Below are positions 55,755 to 64,000 of a stretch of DNA of 64,000 bases, one piece after another. The notes beneath the pieces were generated by a model. That model was not told where the DNA came from. It searched no databases and saw only the letters and a list, made by a program, of their open reading frames with translations. Source of the DNA: Syntrophus buswellii (GTDB lineage: Bacteria > Desulfobacterota > Syntrophia > Syntrophales > Syntrophaceae); assembly GCF_046097065.1 (NCBI RefSeq), contig NZ_CP175563.1, positions 3,038,001 through 3,102,000 of the forward strand, in the 5' to 3' direction. Within the stretch, counting starts at the first letter, position 1, and each line of letters starts with the position of its first letter. The translations under genes and the position numbers were made by a program.

Positions 55755-56813
55755 ATGAAGACACCGAAAGAACTGGGGTATTATTTTCCCGCCGAATGGC
55801 ATCCACACGCCGCCACCTGGTTGAGCTATCCTCACAACGAGGCTTCCTGGCCGGGAAAGATCTCGACGATATTCCCCGCCTACCATTCGTTCATCAAGGA
55901 AATCAGCCGCGGTGAGAGGGTCAACATCAACGTGACCGACGAGGCCATGGGCCGGCATGTCCGGGAGGAGCTGGAAAAAATCGACGTCGATCCGTCTCGG
56001 ATTTCCCTTTACCTCCATCCCACCAATGACGCCTGGTGCCGGGATCACGGCCCGGCCTTCCTGATTGCCGGACGCCCGGACCTCAGACCGCCGAAAGTCA
56101 TCGTCAACTGGAAGTACAACGCCTGGGGGAACAAGTATCCCCATGACCTGGACAATACCATCCCCGAGCGGATCGCCTCGCTCCTCGATCTTCCGGTGTT
56201 TTCCCCCGGGATTGTCATGGAGGGGGGCTCCGTGGAGTTCAACGGCGCGGGGACGGTGCTCACAACCACGGCCTGCCTGCTCCACGAAAACCGCAATCCA
56301 TCATTGAACCGGGAACAGATAGAACAGGCCCTGCAGGACTTTTACGGGGTCGAGCAGGTGCTCTGGCTGGGTGAAGGGATCGAAGGGGATGACACCAACG
56401 GCCACATCGACGACATGACCCGGTTCGTGTCACCCGATACCGTCATCACCATGGTGGAGCCCGACCGGAAGGACGCCAATCATTTCCCCCTGCACACCAA
56501 CCTGCAAACCCTGAAATCGATGAGGCTTCTCAACGGCAAGTCCTTGAATGTCGTTGAAATTCCCATGCCGGATCCCGTCTATTACGACGGGCAGCGCCTG
56601 CCCGCCTCCTACGCCAACTTCTACATCTGCAATGCCGGTGTGCTCGTCCCCACCTTCCAGTGCCCCAAGGATTCGCTGGCCATCGACCTGCTCAGCCGAT
56701 GTTTTCCCGACCGCCCGGTGATCGGCATCGACTCCGTGGAAATCATCTGGGGACTGGGGAGCTGGCACTGCCTCAGCCAGCAGGAGCCGGAGCGCCCCTC
56801 TCCTTGTCCTTAA
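55755..56813 (+). CDS. aguA: agmatine deiminase
   Basis: 352 residues, peptidylarginine-deiminase fold. Catalytic residues: NDAWCRDHGPAF, EGGSVEFNGAGT, GDDTNGHIDDMTRF and the C-terminal nucleophile Cys in GLGSWHCLSQQEPERP. It hydrolyses agmatine to N-carbamoylputrescine and ammonia, feeding AguB. Confidence 0.94.
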   Translation: MKTPKELGYYFPAEWHPHAATWLSYPHNEASWPGKISTIFPAYHSFIKEISRGERVNINVTDEAMGRHVREELEKIDVDPSRISLYLHPTNDAWCRDHGPAFLIAGRPDLRPPKVIVNWKYNAWGNKYPHDLDNTIPERIASLLDLPVFSPGIVMEGGSVEFNGAGTVLTTTACLLHENRNPSLNREQIEQALQDFYGVEQVLWLGEGIEGDDTNGHIDDMTRFVSPDTVITMVEPDRKDANHFPLHTNLQTLKSMRLLNGKSLNVVEIPMPDPVYYDGQRLPASYANFYICNAGVLVPTFQCPKDSLAIDLLSRCFPDRPVIGIDSVEIIWGLGSWHCLSQQEPERPSPCP

Positions 56814-56909
56814 TCCCTTGAATTTGTAGCCCGATTATCCCACCCGTTTCACCCATGATCCCCCTGAACAGGCCGACACTCCGTAAAGAGTCCCTCCCGT
56901 CGCACCTGC

Positions 56910-58139
56910 TCAAAAAGCCACCCGCGCGCGCACGCCGAAGACCCAAAGGTCCCTGTTGTCCGCATCGCCGTTTGCATTCTTCACCCACTGGATGTCGGGG
57001 GAGATGCGGAAATGGTCGTGAACCTTCAGATTGTAATAGAGTTCCACGTGATGCTCGTTCCCGGAACGGATGCCGCTGTCCCGGTCGGTTTCTTCCCAGT
57101 CGTCACCGATGATGGCCATCCCGTACGCCAGGCCGATGACATCATCCTGCCGACCGTAGAATTTCCCCGAACACTTCAGCCCCGCGCTCCAGGCATGTTT
57201 GATCTGTGAGACGCTGCCGCGCTGCCATCCATACCGGGCAAAGAGAGTCAACAGGTCGGTAATCTCCTGGTCGAGGGACAAACCGATCCCGTAATTCTTC
57301 TCCCCGGTCTTGTCCGGATCCACCAGGTCGGCATGATCCTTGTTGTTGAGCCAGCCGTAGAACCGATAATTCCCCTGACACTCGCCGATCTTCGGTTTGA
57401 AACCGATCTCTGCGATGGAAAAAACATCATCGAACAGGCTGTCCCCATCACCGTCCGCATCGGCAAATCCCACCCCGAACCCCAGGTCATCGCGGAGGGA
57501 GAACCAGATCATCGCCCCGATGCCGTTGTCATCGGGAAATTCCACGGCCAGGTTGTTCACGAATCCGCCGGAGAGGAACTGCGTCTTCTCGCAGTTGGCA
57601 ACGGCATTCGTATCGAAGTCCGTTGTCAGATCGATCTTGCCGGCGCGAAAGCGCAGACGTTCTTTGAACCAGGTATGTTCATACCATACTTCCGAAAGAC
57701 TGAGTTTGTCCTCTTCATTTGCCGTATCATTGAAACCCGACAGCGTCGGGAGATCGCCATCGATGCCATTCCCCGTTCCCGCCTCGGTCAGGAAGTAGAA
57801 CTTGCCGGATTCGGCAAGCGGGAGTGACGCTTCCAGATCGAAGGAGAGCGTGCCGTCGGTTACGTTTCCTTTACGACTATGCCGCTTCTTTGCCCCTGCG
57901 GAACCTTGAACACCAGCCGTCGCTCCTCCGGCGATCTCGATCTTTTCGTACCAGCGCTTTTCCTCTTCCTTTTTCGAATCCGTTGCCGCCTGCTGTTCGA
58001 AAGCTTTCTCCAGACGTTCGAGTTTTTCCCTCAGGGCATTGATCTCCTCCCGCGAAACCGTGGATTCTTCAGCAAAGACGGCTGTTGAGGTCAGCAGGAG
58101 GACAAATCCAGAAATCATCCATATTACCAAGCGTTTCAT
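56910..58139 (-). CDS. outer-membrane porin (OprB-like) with coiled-coil N-terminus
   Basis: 409 residues from the ATG at 58139. Sec signal peptide (about 1-23), then a short coiled coil (EEINALREKLERLEKAFEQQ) and a beta-barrel rich in alternating aromatic residues, ending in a terminal Phe (RARVAF) as outer-membrane proteins do. Resembles carbohydrate-selective OprB-type porins. The gene lies just beyond the feo operon terminator, so it may be expressed separately or by read-through. Confidence 0.82.
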   Translation of the reverse strand: MKRLVIWMISGFVLLLTSTAVFAEESTVSREEINALREKLERLEKAFEQQAATDSKKEEEKRWYEKIEIAGGATAGVQGSAGAKKRHSRKGNVTDGTLSFDLEASLPLAESGKFYFLTEAGTGNGIDGDLPTLSGFNDTANEEDKLSLSEVWYEHTWFKERLRFRAGKIDLTTDFDTNAVANCEKTQFLSGGFVNNLAVEFPDDNGIGAMIWFSLRDDLGFGVGFADADGDGDSLFDDVFSIAEIGFKPKIGECQGNYRFYGWLNNKDHADLVDPDKTGEKNYGIGLSLDQEITDLLTLFARYGWQRGSVSQIKHAWSAGLKCSGKFYGRQDDVIGLAYGMAIIGDDWEETDRDSGIRSGNEHHVELYYNLKVHDHFRISPDIQWVKNANGDADNRDLWVFGVRARVAF

Positions 58140-58166
58140 ATTCTTTATATTCCTTTCAACTGTTAT

Positions 58167-58221
58167 CAATAAAAAAGGGTGCAACGAGCATCCGGCATTT
58201 TCTGCCGATCTCATTACACCC
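58167..58221 (-). terminator. Rho-independent terminator of the feo operon
   Basis: On the minus strand a long interrupted stem (GGGTG/CACCC, AATGAG/CTCGTT with G-U pairs, CGGCA/TGCCG around a GAAAA loop) is followed by TTTTTTATT. It sits between the 58277-58546 gene and the porin start. A second GC hairpin CCCGGC/GCCGGG (58228-58246) lies just before it. Confidence 0.85.
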
Positions 58222-58276
58222 TCACTTCCCGGCTCCCAGCGCCGGGCCGTAGGTTTTATCCTGTCCCTTTCTGGAA

Positions 58277-58546
58277 CTAGGCGATCTCTCCCAGAACTCT
58301 GGTCAACTTTTTCCGCAGCGCTTCAAGCTGCTTCGAACGGAAGGATTTTCTGCTCTCCTCCAGAACCGAAATGGCATCCAGCAACGTTTCCTTGAATTTA
58401 TGCCGATGAGGGCAGCTTCCTGAAGCGCACGAAGATAAAACCGGGATGCCACCCCCTTTCCTGAGTCCATCCAGAAGGTTCTCCTGATCCTTCAATGCCG
58501 CCTGGATCTCTTCGAGATTTCTTGCCAGGAGATCGTAGTGGTTCAT
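58277..58546 (-). CDS. small conserved-looking protein of the feo operon
   Basis: 89 residues. Helical, with coiled-coil tendency (NLEEIQAALKDQENLLDGL) and a central SSCASGSCPHRHKF that could bind metal through two Cys and two His. The start overlaps the preceding gene's stop (ATGA), so it is translationally coupled to the FeoB-associated protein. No family recognised; a role in iron transfer is suggested by context only. Confidence 0.65.
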   Translation of the reverse strand: MNHYDLLARNLEEIQAALKDQENLLDGLRKGGGIPVLSSCASGSCPHRHKFKETLLDAISVLEESRKSFRSKQLEALRKKLTRVLGEIA

Positions 58547-58716
58547 TTTCCGCTATCCTGTTTGAAATCCGCTTCTCCCATCTCTCCGCGGGGACAGTCG
58601 GCACAGCCGCCCGCACAGTTGTCGCGGGAATTTCCGCCCGTCAGGGTTCCATAATAGAATGCCCCGATCCCAACAGCGGCCGCAGCGATTATGCCGGCCA
58701 CAAGCACCATCTCCAT
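58543..58716 (-). CDS. FeoB-associated Cys-rich membrane protein
   Basis: 57 residues from the ATG at 58716. One N-terminal membrane helix (VLVAGIIAAAAVGIGAFYYG), then NCAGGCADCPRG, the CxxxCxxC pattern of the small FeoB-associated protein family. It starts 15 nt after feoB. The function in the family is thought to assist FeoB or bind iron; unproven. Confidence 0.82.
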   Translation of the reverse strand: MEMVLVAGIIAAAAVGIGAFYYGTLTGGNSRDNCAGGCADCPRGEMGEADFKQDSGK

Positions 58717-58731
58717 GATCCCATCCCCCTC

Positions 58732-60891
58732 TCAGATCCCGATGCCCAGAAGTCTGCCCGTTTGAAAAACGATCACCGTGAGCACATAGGCCATCAGCGT
58801 CAGCCCTCCGAGCTGGAACAGCGCCCACCGCCACGAATTGCTCTCTCTCCTTGTCACGGCAATGGTCGCCATGCACGGTGCACTGACGAGGCAGAAGAGC
58901 ATGATGCAGAAGCCGACCAGCGGGGAATAGGTGCCTTTGAGTTTGTCCCGAAGCGTTTCGGATTCTTCGTCCGCTTCCCCCATGGCGTAAACGATGCCCA
59001 TCTGGGCGACGAAGACCTCTTTCGCGGCAAAGGCCCCGATGAGCGCCGTACCGATTTTCCAGTCGAATCCCATGGGTTTCAGAAGGGGCTCCAGGGCATG
59101 CCCGACATTCCCGGCGATGCTGCCGCGCAGCGCCGCCTCCTTCTCCGCGTTGTCAAGAGCGGCGAGTTTCTCCGCCTTCTCCTCCTCCCCGATATTTTCC
59201 ATCGCAACGGCCTGCCGGGCCTTTTCATAACGGCTGGACTCTTCAGCGGACAAGCCGGGGAAGGTCGTCATCGCCCAAAGCAGAATGGAGATCCCAAGTA
59301 TGATGGTTCCGGCCTTTTTCAGATAGAGCCACCCCCGTTCCCACATGTGGATCAGGACGCCTTTGAGCGTCGGCAACCGGTAGGGCGGCAGCTCCATGAC
59401 AAAGGGAACGGATTCGCCCTTCAGGACCGTGAGGCGTAGGAGCTTCGCACTGGCGACGGCCAGGAGGACGCCGATGACATAAATGATCCACAGCATGGGG
59501 CCATGCCATGCCTGCGGGAAAAAGGCCGGAATGATGAGCGCGTAGATCGGCAGCCGGGCGCCGCAACTCATGAGCGGAACCACCATCATCGTCGTCAGCC
59601 TGTCCCGCCGGTTTTCCAGGGTTCGGGTTGCCATGATCGCCGGTACGGAGCAGCCGAAACCGATGAGCATCGGGATGAAACTCTTGCCGTGCAGCCCGAT
59701 TTTGTGCATCAGACGATCCATGATGAAGGCCGCCCGGGCCATGTAGCCCGTATCTTCCAGGATCGCGATGGCCAGAAAGAGCAGCAGAATGTTCGGCAGA
59801 AACACGACGACCCCGCCCACGCCGCCGATGACGCCATCCACCAGAAGGGACTTCAGCAGGCTTTCCGATCCTTCCGGCCACCACCCTGCCATTTGTTCCC
59901 CCATCCAGCCGAAGAGGGCTTCAAGCCAGCCCATGGGCGGATCGCCCAAGGTAAAGGTCAACTGGAAGACAAGGTACATCAACCCCAGAAAGATCGGAAG
60001 ACCGAGAACACGGTTCGTGACGACGGCATCAACCCTATCCGACATGGTATGACGGATCTCGATGGTGGAGCGGGCCGCTTCCTGGCAGACACCGGATATA
60101 AATCCATACCGGCAGCCGGCAATGGTCGTCTCGGGTTGCTCCCCGAGGGTCTTCTCCACATGGGCCGCACTTTTCTCGATCTGGGCATGCACCTCCGGGG
60201 AAGCGACCGCCTTGCGCAATTCCCTGTCGTTTTCCAGCAGCTTGACGGCCAGCCATCGCGCATCGTATTTCCCGTTGAGTGAGTTCGCCATTTTGATGAG
60301 CGCTTCGATCGTGGCAATCTCTTCCTCAAGCTCCGGGCCGTAACTGATAGCCGCAGGCCGACCGTTGCCCGCGTTATCGACTCCCGACTCGCTTTTCCCG
60401 GCGGTCAGCACGATGGCGTCGAGAAGCTCTTTCATCCCGCCGCCCTTGTTTCCCGTCGTCTGGACAATCCGCGCCCCGAAATACCGGGAGATCTTCTCGA
60501 TATCGAATTCATATCCCCGCGCCCTGGCCATATCGCTCATATTGAAGGCCAGCACGAGCGGCACGCCGAGTTCCATGAGCTGAACGGCGAGATAGAGGTT
60601 CCTCTCCAGGTTGGATGCATCCAGGATGTCCACGACGACATCGGGCATTTCGTCGAGAAGAAAATTTCTCGCCACGAGTTCCTCCGCCGAGTAGGCAGTC
60701 AGGCTGTACGTGCCGGGCAGGTCGACGATCTTCAGTTCCGTATCTCCATGACGGAGGAAACCCTCCTTGCGCTCCACCGTCACACCGGGATAGTTCCCCA
60801 CATGCTGGCGGGCACCGGTCAGGTTATTGAATATCGTTGTCTTTCCGGAGTTCGGGTTGCCTGCAAGGGCAACGACGATCTTTGATTTCAT
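58732..60891 (-). CDS. feoB: ferrous iron transporter FeoB
   Basis: 719 residues. The N-terminal G domain has G1 GNPNSGKTT, G2 region GVTVERKEG, G3 DLPGTYSL and G4 NMSD. A GDI-like helical segment follows, then about eight or more membrane helices with Gate motifs GCSVPAIMATRTLENRRDR and MSCGARLPIYALI. Imports Fe2+ driven by or gated by GTP hydrolysis. A C-terminal VAPCMATIAV-like second gate is visible near 680. Confidence 0.95.
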   Translation of the reverse strand: MKSKIVVALAGNPNSGKTTIFNNLTGARQHVGNYPGVTVERKEGFLRHGDTELKIVDLPGTYSLTAYSAEELVARNFLLDEMPDVVVDILDASNLERNLYLAVQLMELGVPLVLAFNMSDMARARGYEFDIEKISRYFGARIVQTTGNKGGGMKELLDAIVLTAGKSESGVDNAGNGRPAAISYGPELEEEIATIEALIKMANSLNGKYDARWLAVKLLENDRELRKAVASPEVHAQIEKSAAHVEKTLGEQPETTIAGCRYGFISGVCQEAARSTIEIRHTMSDRVDAVVTNRVLGLPIFLGLMYLVFQLTFTLGDPPMGWLEALFGWMGEQMAGWWPEGSESLLKSLLVDGVIGGVGGVVVFLPNILLLFLAIAILEDTGYMARAAFIMDRLMHKIGLHGKSFIPMLIGFGCSVPAIMATRTLENRRDRLTTMMVVPLMSCGARLPIYALIIPAFFPQAWHGPMLWIIYVIGVLLAVASAKLLRLTVLKGESVPFVMELPPYRLPTLKGVLIHMWERGWLYLKKAGTIILGISILLWAMTTFPGLSAEESSRYEKARQAVAMENIGEEEKAEKLAALDNAEKEAALRGSIAGNVGHALEPLLKPMGFDWKIGTALIGAFAAKEVFVAQMGIVYAMGEADEESETLRDKLKGTYSPLVGFCIMLFCLVSAPCMATIAVTRRESNSWRWALFQLGGLTLMAYVLTVIVFQTGRLLGIGI

Positions 60892-60936
60892 GGGAATTAT
60901 CGTCCCTCCTCCCCAATATTAGCAAAACCATATAAA

Positions 60937-60956
60937 TTTAGCTTGCCCTAAACTTT
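60937..60956. promoter_or_regulatory. candidate iron-regulator operator upstream of feoB
   Basis: Inverted repeat TTTAG-N6-CTAAA (60937-60952) running into CTAAACTTT (60948-60956). The same CTAAACTTT nonamer occurs twice in front of the DtxR-type regulator gene. Probable binding site of that regulator between feoA and feoB. Confidence 0.45.
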
Positions 60957-60968
60957 ATGGCAAAAAAA

Positions 60969-61184
60969 TTATTCCACCACGATCTTCTGCGCCATGCCGC
61001 GGCCCAGCATGATCCGACTGCCCTTGACGGCAATGATGAAAGGCCCCCGGAAGGAATTCTGGAGCACTTCGATCTCCACGCCCGGCACCAGCCCCATAGC
61101 GGTCAACTGGCCCTGAAGTCCATGACCGGCGTCCACGGCCACGAGCCGCACGCGTCTTCCCGGCTGTACAATGGTCAACGGCAT
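60969..61184 (-). CDS. feoA: FeoA-like SH3-fold protein
   Basis: 71 residues from the ATG at 61184 (GAGGTG upstream; an in-frame GTG at 61193 is less likely). Typical FeoA core: GLQGQLTAMGLVPGVEIEVLQN and GPFIIAVKGSRIMLGRGMAQKI. Cytoplasmic partner of FeoB. Confidence 0.92.
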   Translation of the reverse strand: MPLTIVQPGRRVRLVAVDAGHGLQGQLTAMGLVPGVEIEVLQNSFRGPFIIAVKGSRIMLGRGMAQKIVVE

Positions 61185-61217
61185 GGGTAACACCTCACAG
61201 ATAGAGTTGAATGCAAC

Positions 61218-61979
61218 CTACAGGGATTCAATCTCGACCCCCTCGGCTTCCTCTTTCCGCAGGGAAAGATGATAGCCTTTTACTTTGATATCAATGGGAT
61301 CGCCCAGCGGGGCGATGCGTTCCACTTCGACAACGGCACCGGGAGTGACTCCCATTTCAACAATGCGCCTGCTTGTTTCTCCCCTGACCTTGATCTTCAA
61401 GACTTTTCCCTTCTGTCCGGGCTTCAGATCCTTCAGGCTTACGACAGTCATTGCTCGACGATCTCCTTTCCTCTTCTTCCTATTTCTGACCTCATCAAGG
61501 GTAACGGAAATGCATTTTTCACAATGTTCCTCTGTATCCCCCTGGTCGCAGTGGTGGCTGAATCCCGCAATCCACTTGGATCCGCCCCGGGGGCAGACCT
61601 CGATGAATTCGGCGAACTGGATGAACCGCTCCAGGATATCCCTGGGAATGGAATGCTCCATCTGGCAGGCCGCTTGATCGGCGTTGGTTTCTTCGACGGC
61701 GAGGACATTGACGAAAAAATCACGCAGGACCTCGTGGCGACGGATGACATCCTTTGCCGCGGTTTTTCCATCGGAGGTCAGGGAAATGACATCATAAGGG
61801 GCGTAATTAATGAGTTTCTTTTCGGCAAGGGAGCGCAGGGCACCGGTTACCGACGCATTGCTGACCTTGAGCCTTCTGGCGATGTCCTTCGGCCGCACCG
61901 CCTGTTTCTCCGCGATGATCTGGAAAATCGCTTCCAGATAATCTTCCAGACTGGCTGTCAGGGTATCGGTCAGAGTCAT
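61218..61979 (-). CDS. DtxR/MntR-family metal-dependent regulator with C-terminal FeoA (SH3) domain
   Basis: 253 residues. N-terminal winged helix (about 8-70: SLEDYLEAIFQI, RPKDIARRLKVSNASVTGALR), then the metal-binding and dimerisation domain (about 70-140) with ANQAACQMEHSIP-like metal ligands (ADQAACQMEHSIP) and RHEVLRDFF. An inserted Cys/His-rich segment (HHCDQGDTEEHCEKC) is followed by a FeoA-like domain (about 178-253). It probably represses feo genes when iron is sufficient. The Cys/His segment resembles that of iron-sensing homologues. GGAGG precedes the ATG. Confidence 0.9.
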   Translation of the reverse strand: MTLTDTLTASLEDYLEAIFQIIAEKQAVRPKDIARRLKVSNASVTGALRSLAEKKLINYAPYDVISLTSDGKTAAKDVIRRHEVLRDFFVNVLAVEETNADQAACQMEHSIPRDILERFIQFAEFIEVCPRGGSKWIAGFSHHCDQGDTEEHCEKCISVTLDEVRNRKKRKGDRRAMTVVSLKDLKPGQKGKVLKIKVRGETSRRIVEMGVTPGAVVEVERIAPLGDPIDIKVKGYHLSLRKEEAEGVEIESL

Positions 61980-62016
61980 GCTGTATTTCCTCCAAGGCCT
62001 CTTCGGTATTAGTGGG

Positions 62017-62044
62017 CTAAACTTTTAAGGCATGACTAAACTTT
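62017..62044. promoter_or_regulatory. tandem CTAAACTTT boxes upstream of the DtxR-type gene
   Basis: CTAAACTTT at 62017-62025 and again at 62036-62044, 19 bp apart (about two helical turns). The first is also part of TTAG-TGGG-CTAA (62009-62020). The motif recurs before feoB. Confidence 0.5.
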
Positions 62045-62108
62045 TGTCAATCTCTTTTTCTCATGGCATAAATTCGGAAAGAATCCGTACGCGCCTGCGG
62101 TGTCGCCA

Positions 62109-63137
62109 TCACCGCCACTGCCAGAAATACACCAGCAGAACGCCCGCCAGCAGGATCCGGTAGACTCCGAAGGGAATCAGCCCATGATGCGTCAGCCACT
62201 TGACCAGCGCCTTGACGGAGATCACGGCGGTCAGCCAGCTCACGGCCAGGCCCACCGCCAGGGCCAGCATGCCTGCGGAATCGCCCAGGACATGCCAGTT
62301 ATTGTATGCGGAATACAGTGTCGCCGCCCCAAGGGTGGGAAGAGCCAGCAGAAAACTGAACTCTGCGGCGGCGACCATGTTGAGGCCTGCGATAAGCCCG
62401 GCGATCATGGTGATCATGCTCCGGCTTGTGCCCGGCCACATCGAAACCACCTGCAGAATCCCGATAAAAAGGGCTTGCCGGTACAGCATGGAATTGACGT
62501 CGGATATCCAAGGTCGGTTGCGGTTCCGGATCCAGAAGAAATACTCCGCGGCAATCATCAAAACACCGCCTGCCACCAGGGCGTACACCACGGGAAGCGG
62601 CCCGAACAGATACGTTTCAATGGGCCGGTGAAAGAGCTTCCCGAAAACGGCGGCGGGAAGAAAGGCGATCAGCAGGAGGCCCAGCAGCTTGAGCCCCTGC
62701 TGCTCGGAATCCTCAAGGGAAGAAACAGGACGCCGGCCTGCAACAGCCGTGAGAGCCCCCTTCAGCCCCGCAAGCATCTGCCTCACACGCTTGCGGTAAA
62801 GTCCCAACACGGCGAGAATCGCCCCGAGCTGGATGACGATGTTGAAAGAATCCAGGGCATCGTTCTTGTCCATGAGAGCCCCCAGGGGACCCCTCATTTC
62901 GCTGAATTCGGTCATGCCCAGGGCGTGATTGGCCAGAATCAGGTGGCCCGTGGAGGAGATGGGAAGGTATTCCGTGACGCCCTCGACGATGCCGAGCACA
63001 GCGGCTTCCCAGACAGCGATCTTCCTCTCGGACGCAGCAGGGCATCCGGGTTCCGGAGCCGCTGAGCCGACAGAAGCCGCCGCAAGAACCAGCGCTATCA
63101 AAATCCCGAGCAGCACGAATCGGAAACCGTTTCTCAT
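62109..63137 (-). CDS. uppP: undecaprenyl-diphosphatase
   Basis: 342 residues from the ATG at 63137. BacA/UppP signatures: GIVEGVTEYLPISSTGHLIL and the phosphate-binding PGTSRSMITMIAG; about eight membrane helices. It recycles undecaprenyl pyrophosphate to the lipid carrier for wall synthesis. It is longer than the usual 265-280 aa because of an N-terminal signal-like extension (about 45 residues) and an extra loop around GRRPVSSLEDSEQQG. Confidence 0.92.
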   Translation of the reverse strand: MRNGFRFVLLGILIALVLAAASVGSAAPEPGCPAASERKIAVWEAAVLGIVEGVTEYLPISSTGHLILANHALGMTEFSEMRGPLGALMDKNDALDSFNIVIQLGAILAVLGLYRKRVRQMLAGLKGALTAVAGRRPVSSLEDSEQQGLKLLGLLLIAFLPAAVFGKLFHRPIETYLFGPLPVVYALVAGGVLMIAAEYFFWIRNRNRPWISDVNSMLYRQALFIGILQVVSMWPGTSRSMITMIAGLIAGLNMVAAAEFSFLLALPTLGAATLYSAYNNWHVLGDSAGMLALAVGLAVSWLTAVISVKALVKWLTHHGLIPFGVYRILLAGVLLVYFWQWR

Positions 63138-63478
63138 GTTATTGCACTCCCTGACGTTCCTTTCCGCTTCCCGGGCTTGCGCCGGAATAAAATCTTCATG
63201 CCCTGCCGAGTTCAAGCACCTTCTCCTTTTCCGCCCCTTCAGACTTCATGGATCGATTCTCCCGCACAGAATTCTGGAACCGCTTTTTTTTCAGCGCAAT
63301 CGCTGTCCCCTTTAGCATTTCGCAAACGCATCATCCAGTCAAAAAGGAGCGCTGAAAGGATGACGATTTTTCCGAGGGATTTTCTGATATGAAAAAAACG
63401 CGGACAGACGGCTGGAAATGGTTCCACTGCACAGCGGAAATTCACGGCGATGGAACAGGTTCGCCCGGCACCCTGCTC
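63138..63478. other. 341-nt intergenic region upstream of uppP
   Basis: No gene recognised and no strong terminator or promoter seen. A run of T on the minus strand (about 63395-63402) is not preceded by a clear stem. Confidence 0.4.
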
Positions 63479-64000
63479 TTACGGAAGCCCCTGAATGCCG
63501 TAATCTCTTTTCGCTTTTTTTAAATCCACGGCCAAAAGACGCTTCCTCTTGTCCACAAAAACCCCTTTGGACGAAAGGGCATCCACGAGCCCCGGCTCCA
63601 TTCTCATCAGTTTTTCCAGGCGTATCCTGGTTTTTTCCTTGTTCAATCGATAGTCTCCACCCGGGGCATCGTTCATCGAAATCCCTTCCCAGTCTCCCTT
63701 TTTGAAAGACCATGCAAGGATTGTTTCATCTTCGGGCAGGGAAAAGAGCACAACCCGCAGTTCCTCTTTCCCCATGACGTTCTTCACGTTGCCGCTTTGC
63801 AGGACGGCCTGCCTGCTCAACGCCCCGATCAGCAGGGCTGCTTCAAGAGGGGAAGCCTCCCGTTGCGCCAGCACCTGACCGGTGGGCCTGATTTCGACGA
63901 TGTCCCTTTGGAAGAGCTTCCGACCTTCGGTTTCCGCATCCACATCAATGCCCTCCACCCCCTTGAACAGGTTTTCGAAGCAGGCCTCGAACCAGCGATC
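63479..64000 (-). CDS. unrecognised protein, N-terminus beyond window
   Basis: At least 173 C-terminal residues; the frame remains open to the right edge (DRWFEACFENLFKGVEGI...), so the start is outside. Features: IVEIRPTGQVLAQREASPLEAAL, a short hydrophobic ALLIGALSRQAVL and a basic, helical C-terminus (LEKLMRMEPGLVDALSSKG, KKAKRDYGI). No family recognised. Confidence 0.6.
   Translation of the reverse strand, partial: DRWFEACFENLFKGVEGIDVDAETEGRKLFQRDIVEIRPTGQVLAQREASPLEAALLIGALSRQAVLQSGNVKNVMGKEELRVVLFSLPEDETILAWSFKKGDWEGISMNDAPGGDYRLNKEKTRIRLEKLMRMEPGLVDALSSKGVFVDKRKRLLAVDLKKAKRDYGIQGLP

Overview
The window looks like a chromosomal segment of a strictly anaerobic, probably syntrophic deltaproteobacterium of the Syntrophus/Syntrophaceae type. 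That placement is an inference from gene content: a benzoyl-CoA lower-pathway cluster (dienoyl-CoA hydratase, 6-hydroxycyclohexenoyl-CoA dehydrogenase, ring-opening 6-oxocyclohexenoyl-CoA hydrolase), an HdrA/MvhD electron-transfer pair, an RnfB protein, DtxR/Feo iron uptake and a YedE-type selenium/sulfur operon. GC content is mid-50s by eye, with AT-rich intergenic islands. No rRNA, tRNA or CRISPR array was seen.

Layout. 1-6.0 kb: glutamine block on the minus strand (guaA partial, carA, glnA with a candidate sigma-54 promoter, and a NifA-like sigma-54 activator). 6.4-11.1 kb: mnmG, a radical SAM protein, panB and an Lrp/AsnC regulator. 11.2-17.6 kb: aromatic-ring degradation genes with a VOC protein, an M24 peptidase and a solitary rnfB. 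17.8-21.1 kb: pstSCAB phosphate importer with 4-nt overlaps throughout. 21.5-27.1 kb: a plus-strand run of TIM-barrel protein, archaeal-type phosphoglycerate mutase homologue, fused trehalose-6-phosphate synthase/phosphatase, NMNAT-like nucleotidyltransferase and HAD protein. 27.5-28.7 kb: a glycosyltransferase. 29.2-33.2 kb: mvhD-like and double-length hdrA. 33.9-36.3 kb: NifB-like radical SAM protein, polyferredoxin and Tat-exported molybdate-binding-like protein.

36.6-39.5 kb is a nested pair of IS elements, both with visible target duplications. The outer transposase is split by the inner element, and the inner transposase carries an in-frame amber codon. 39.7-47.1 kb holds an ABC importer followed by three 2-hydroxyacyl-CoA-dehydratase/double-cubane-cluster-type proteins, their ATP-dependent activator and a DUF3343 protein. 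It converges on a minus-strand YedE-TusA-DUF3343-kinase-like-DUF1858 operon (47.2-50.2 kb). This pair of operons, with the NifB trio across the IS, is the best candidate for an undescribed reductase system.

50.5-52.9 kb: three exported lipoproteins including an M48 peptidase. 53.2-54.4 kb: a dihaem cytochrome c peroxidase whose signal peptide and mature part are in different frames. 54.9-56.8 kb: agmatine-to-putrescine genes. 56.9-62.0 kb: porin and feo iron-uptake genes with a DtxR-FeoA fusion regulator and a repeated candidate operator. 62.1-64.0 kb: uppP and an unrecognised partial gene.
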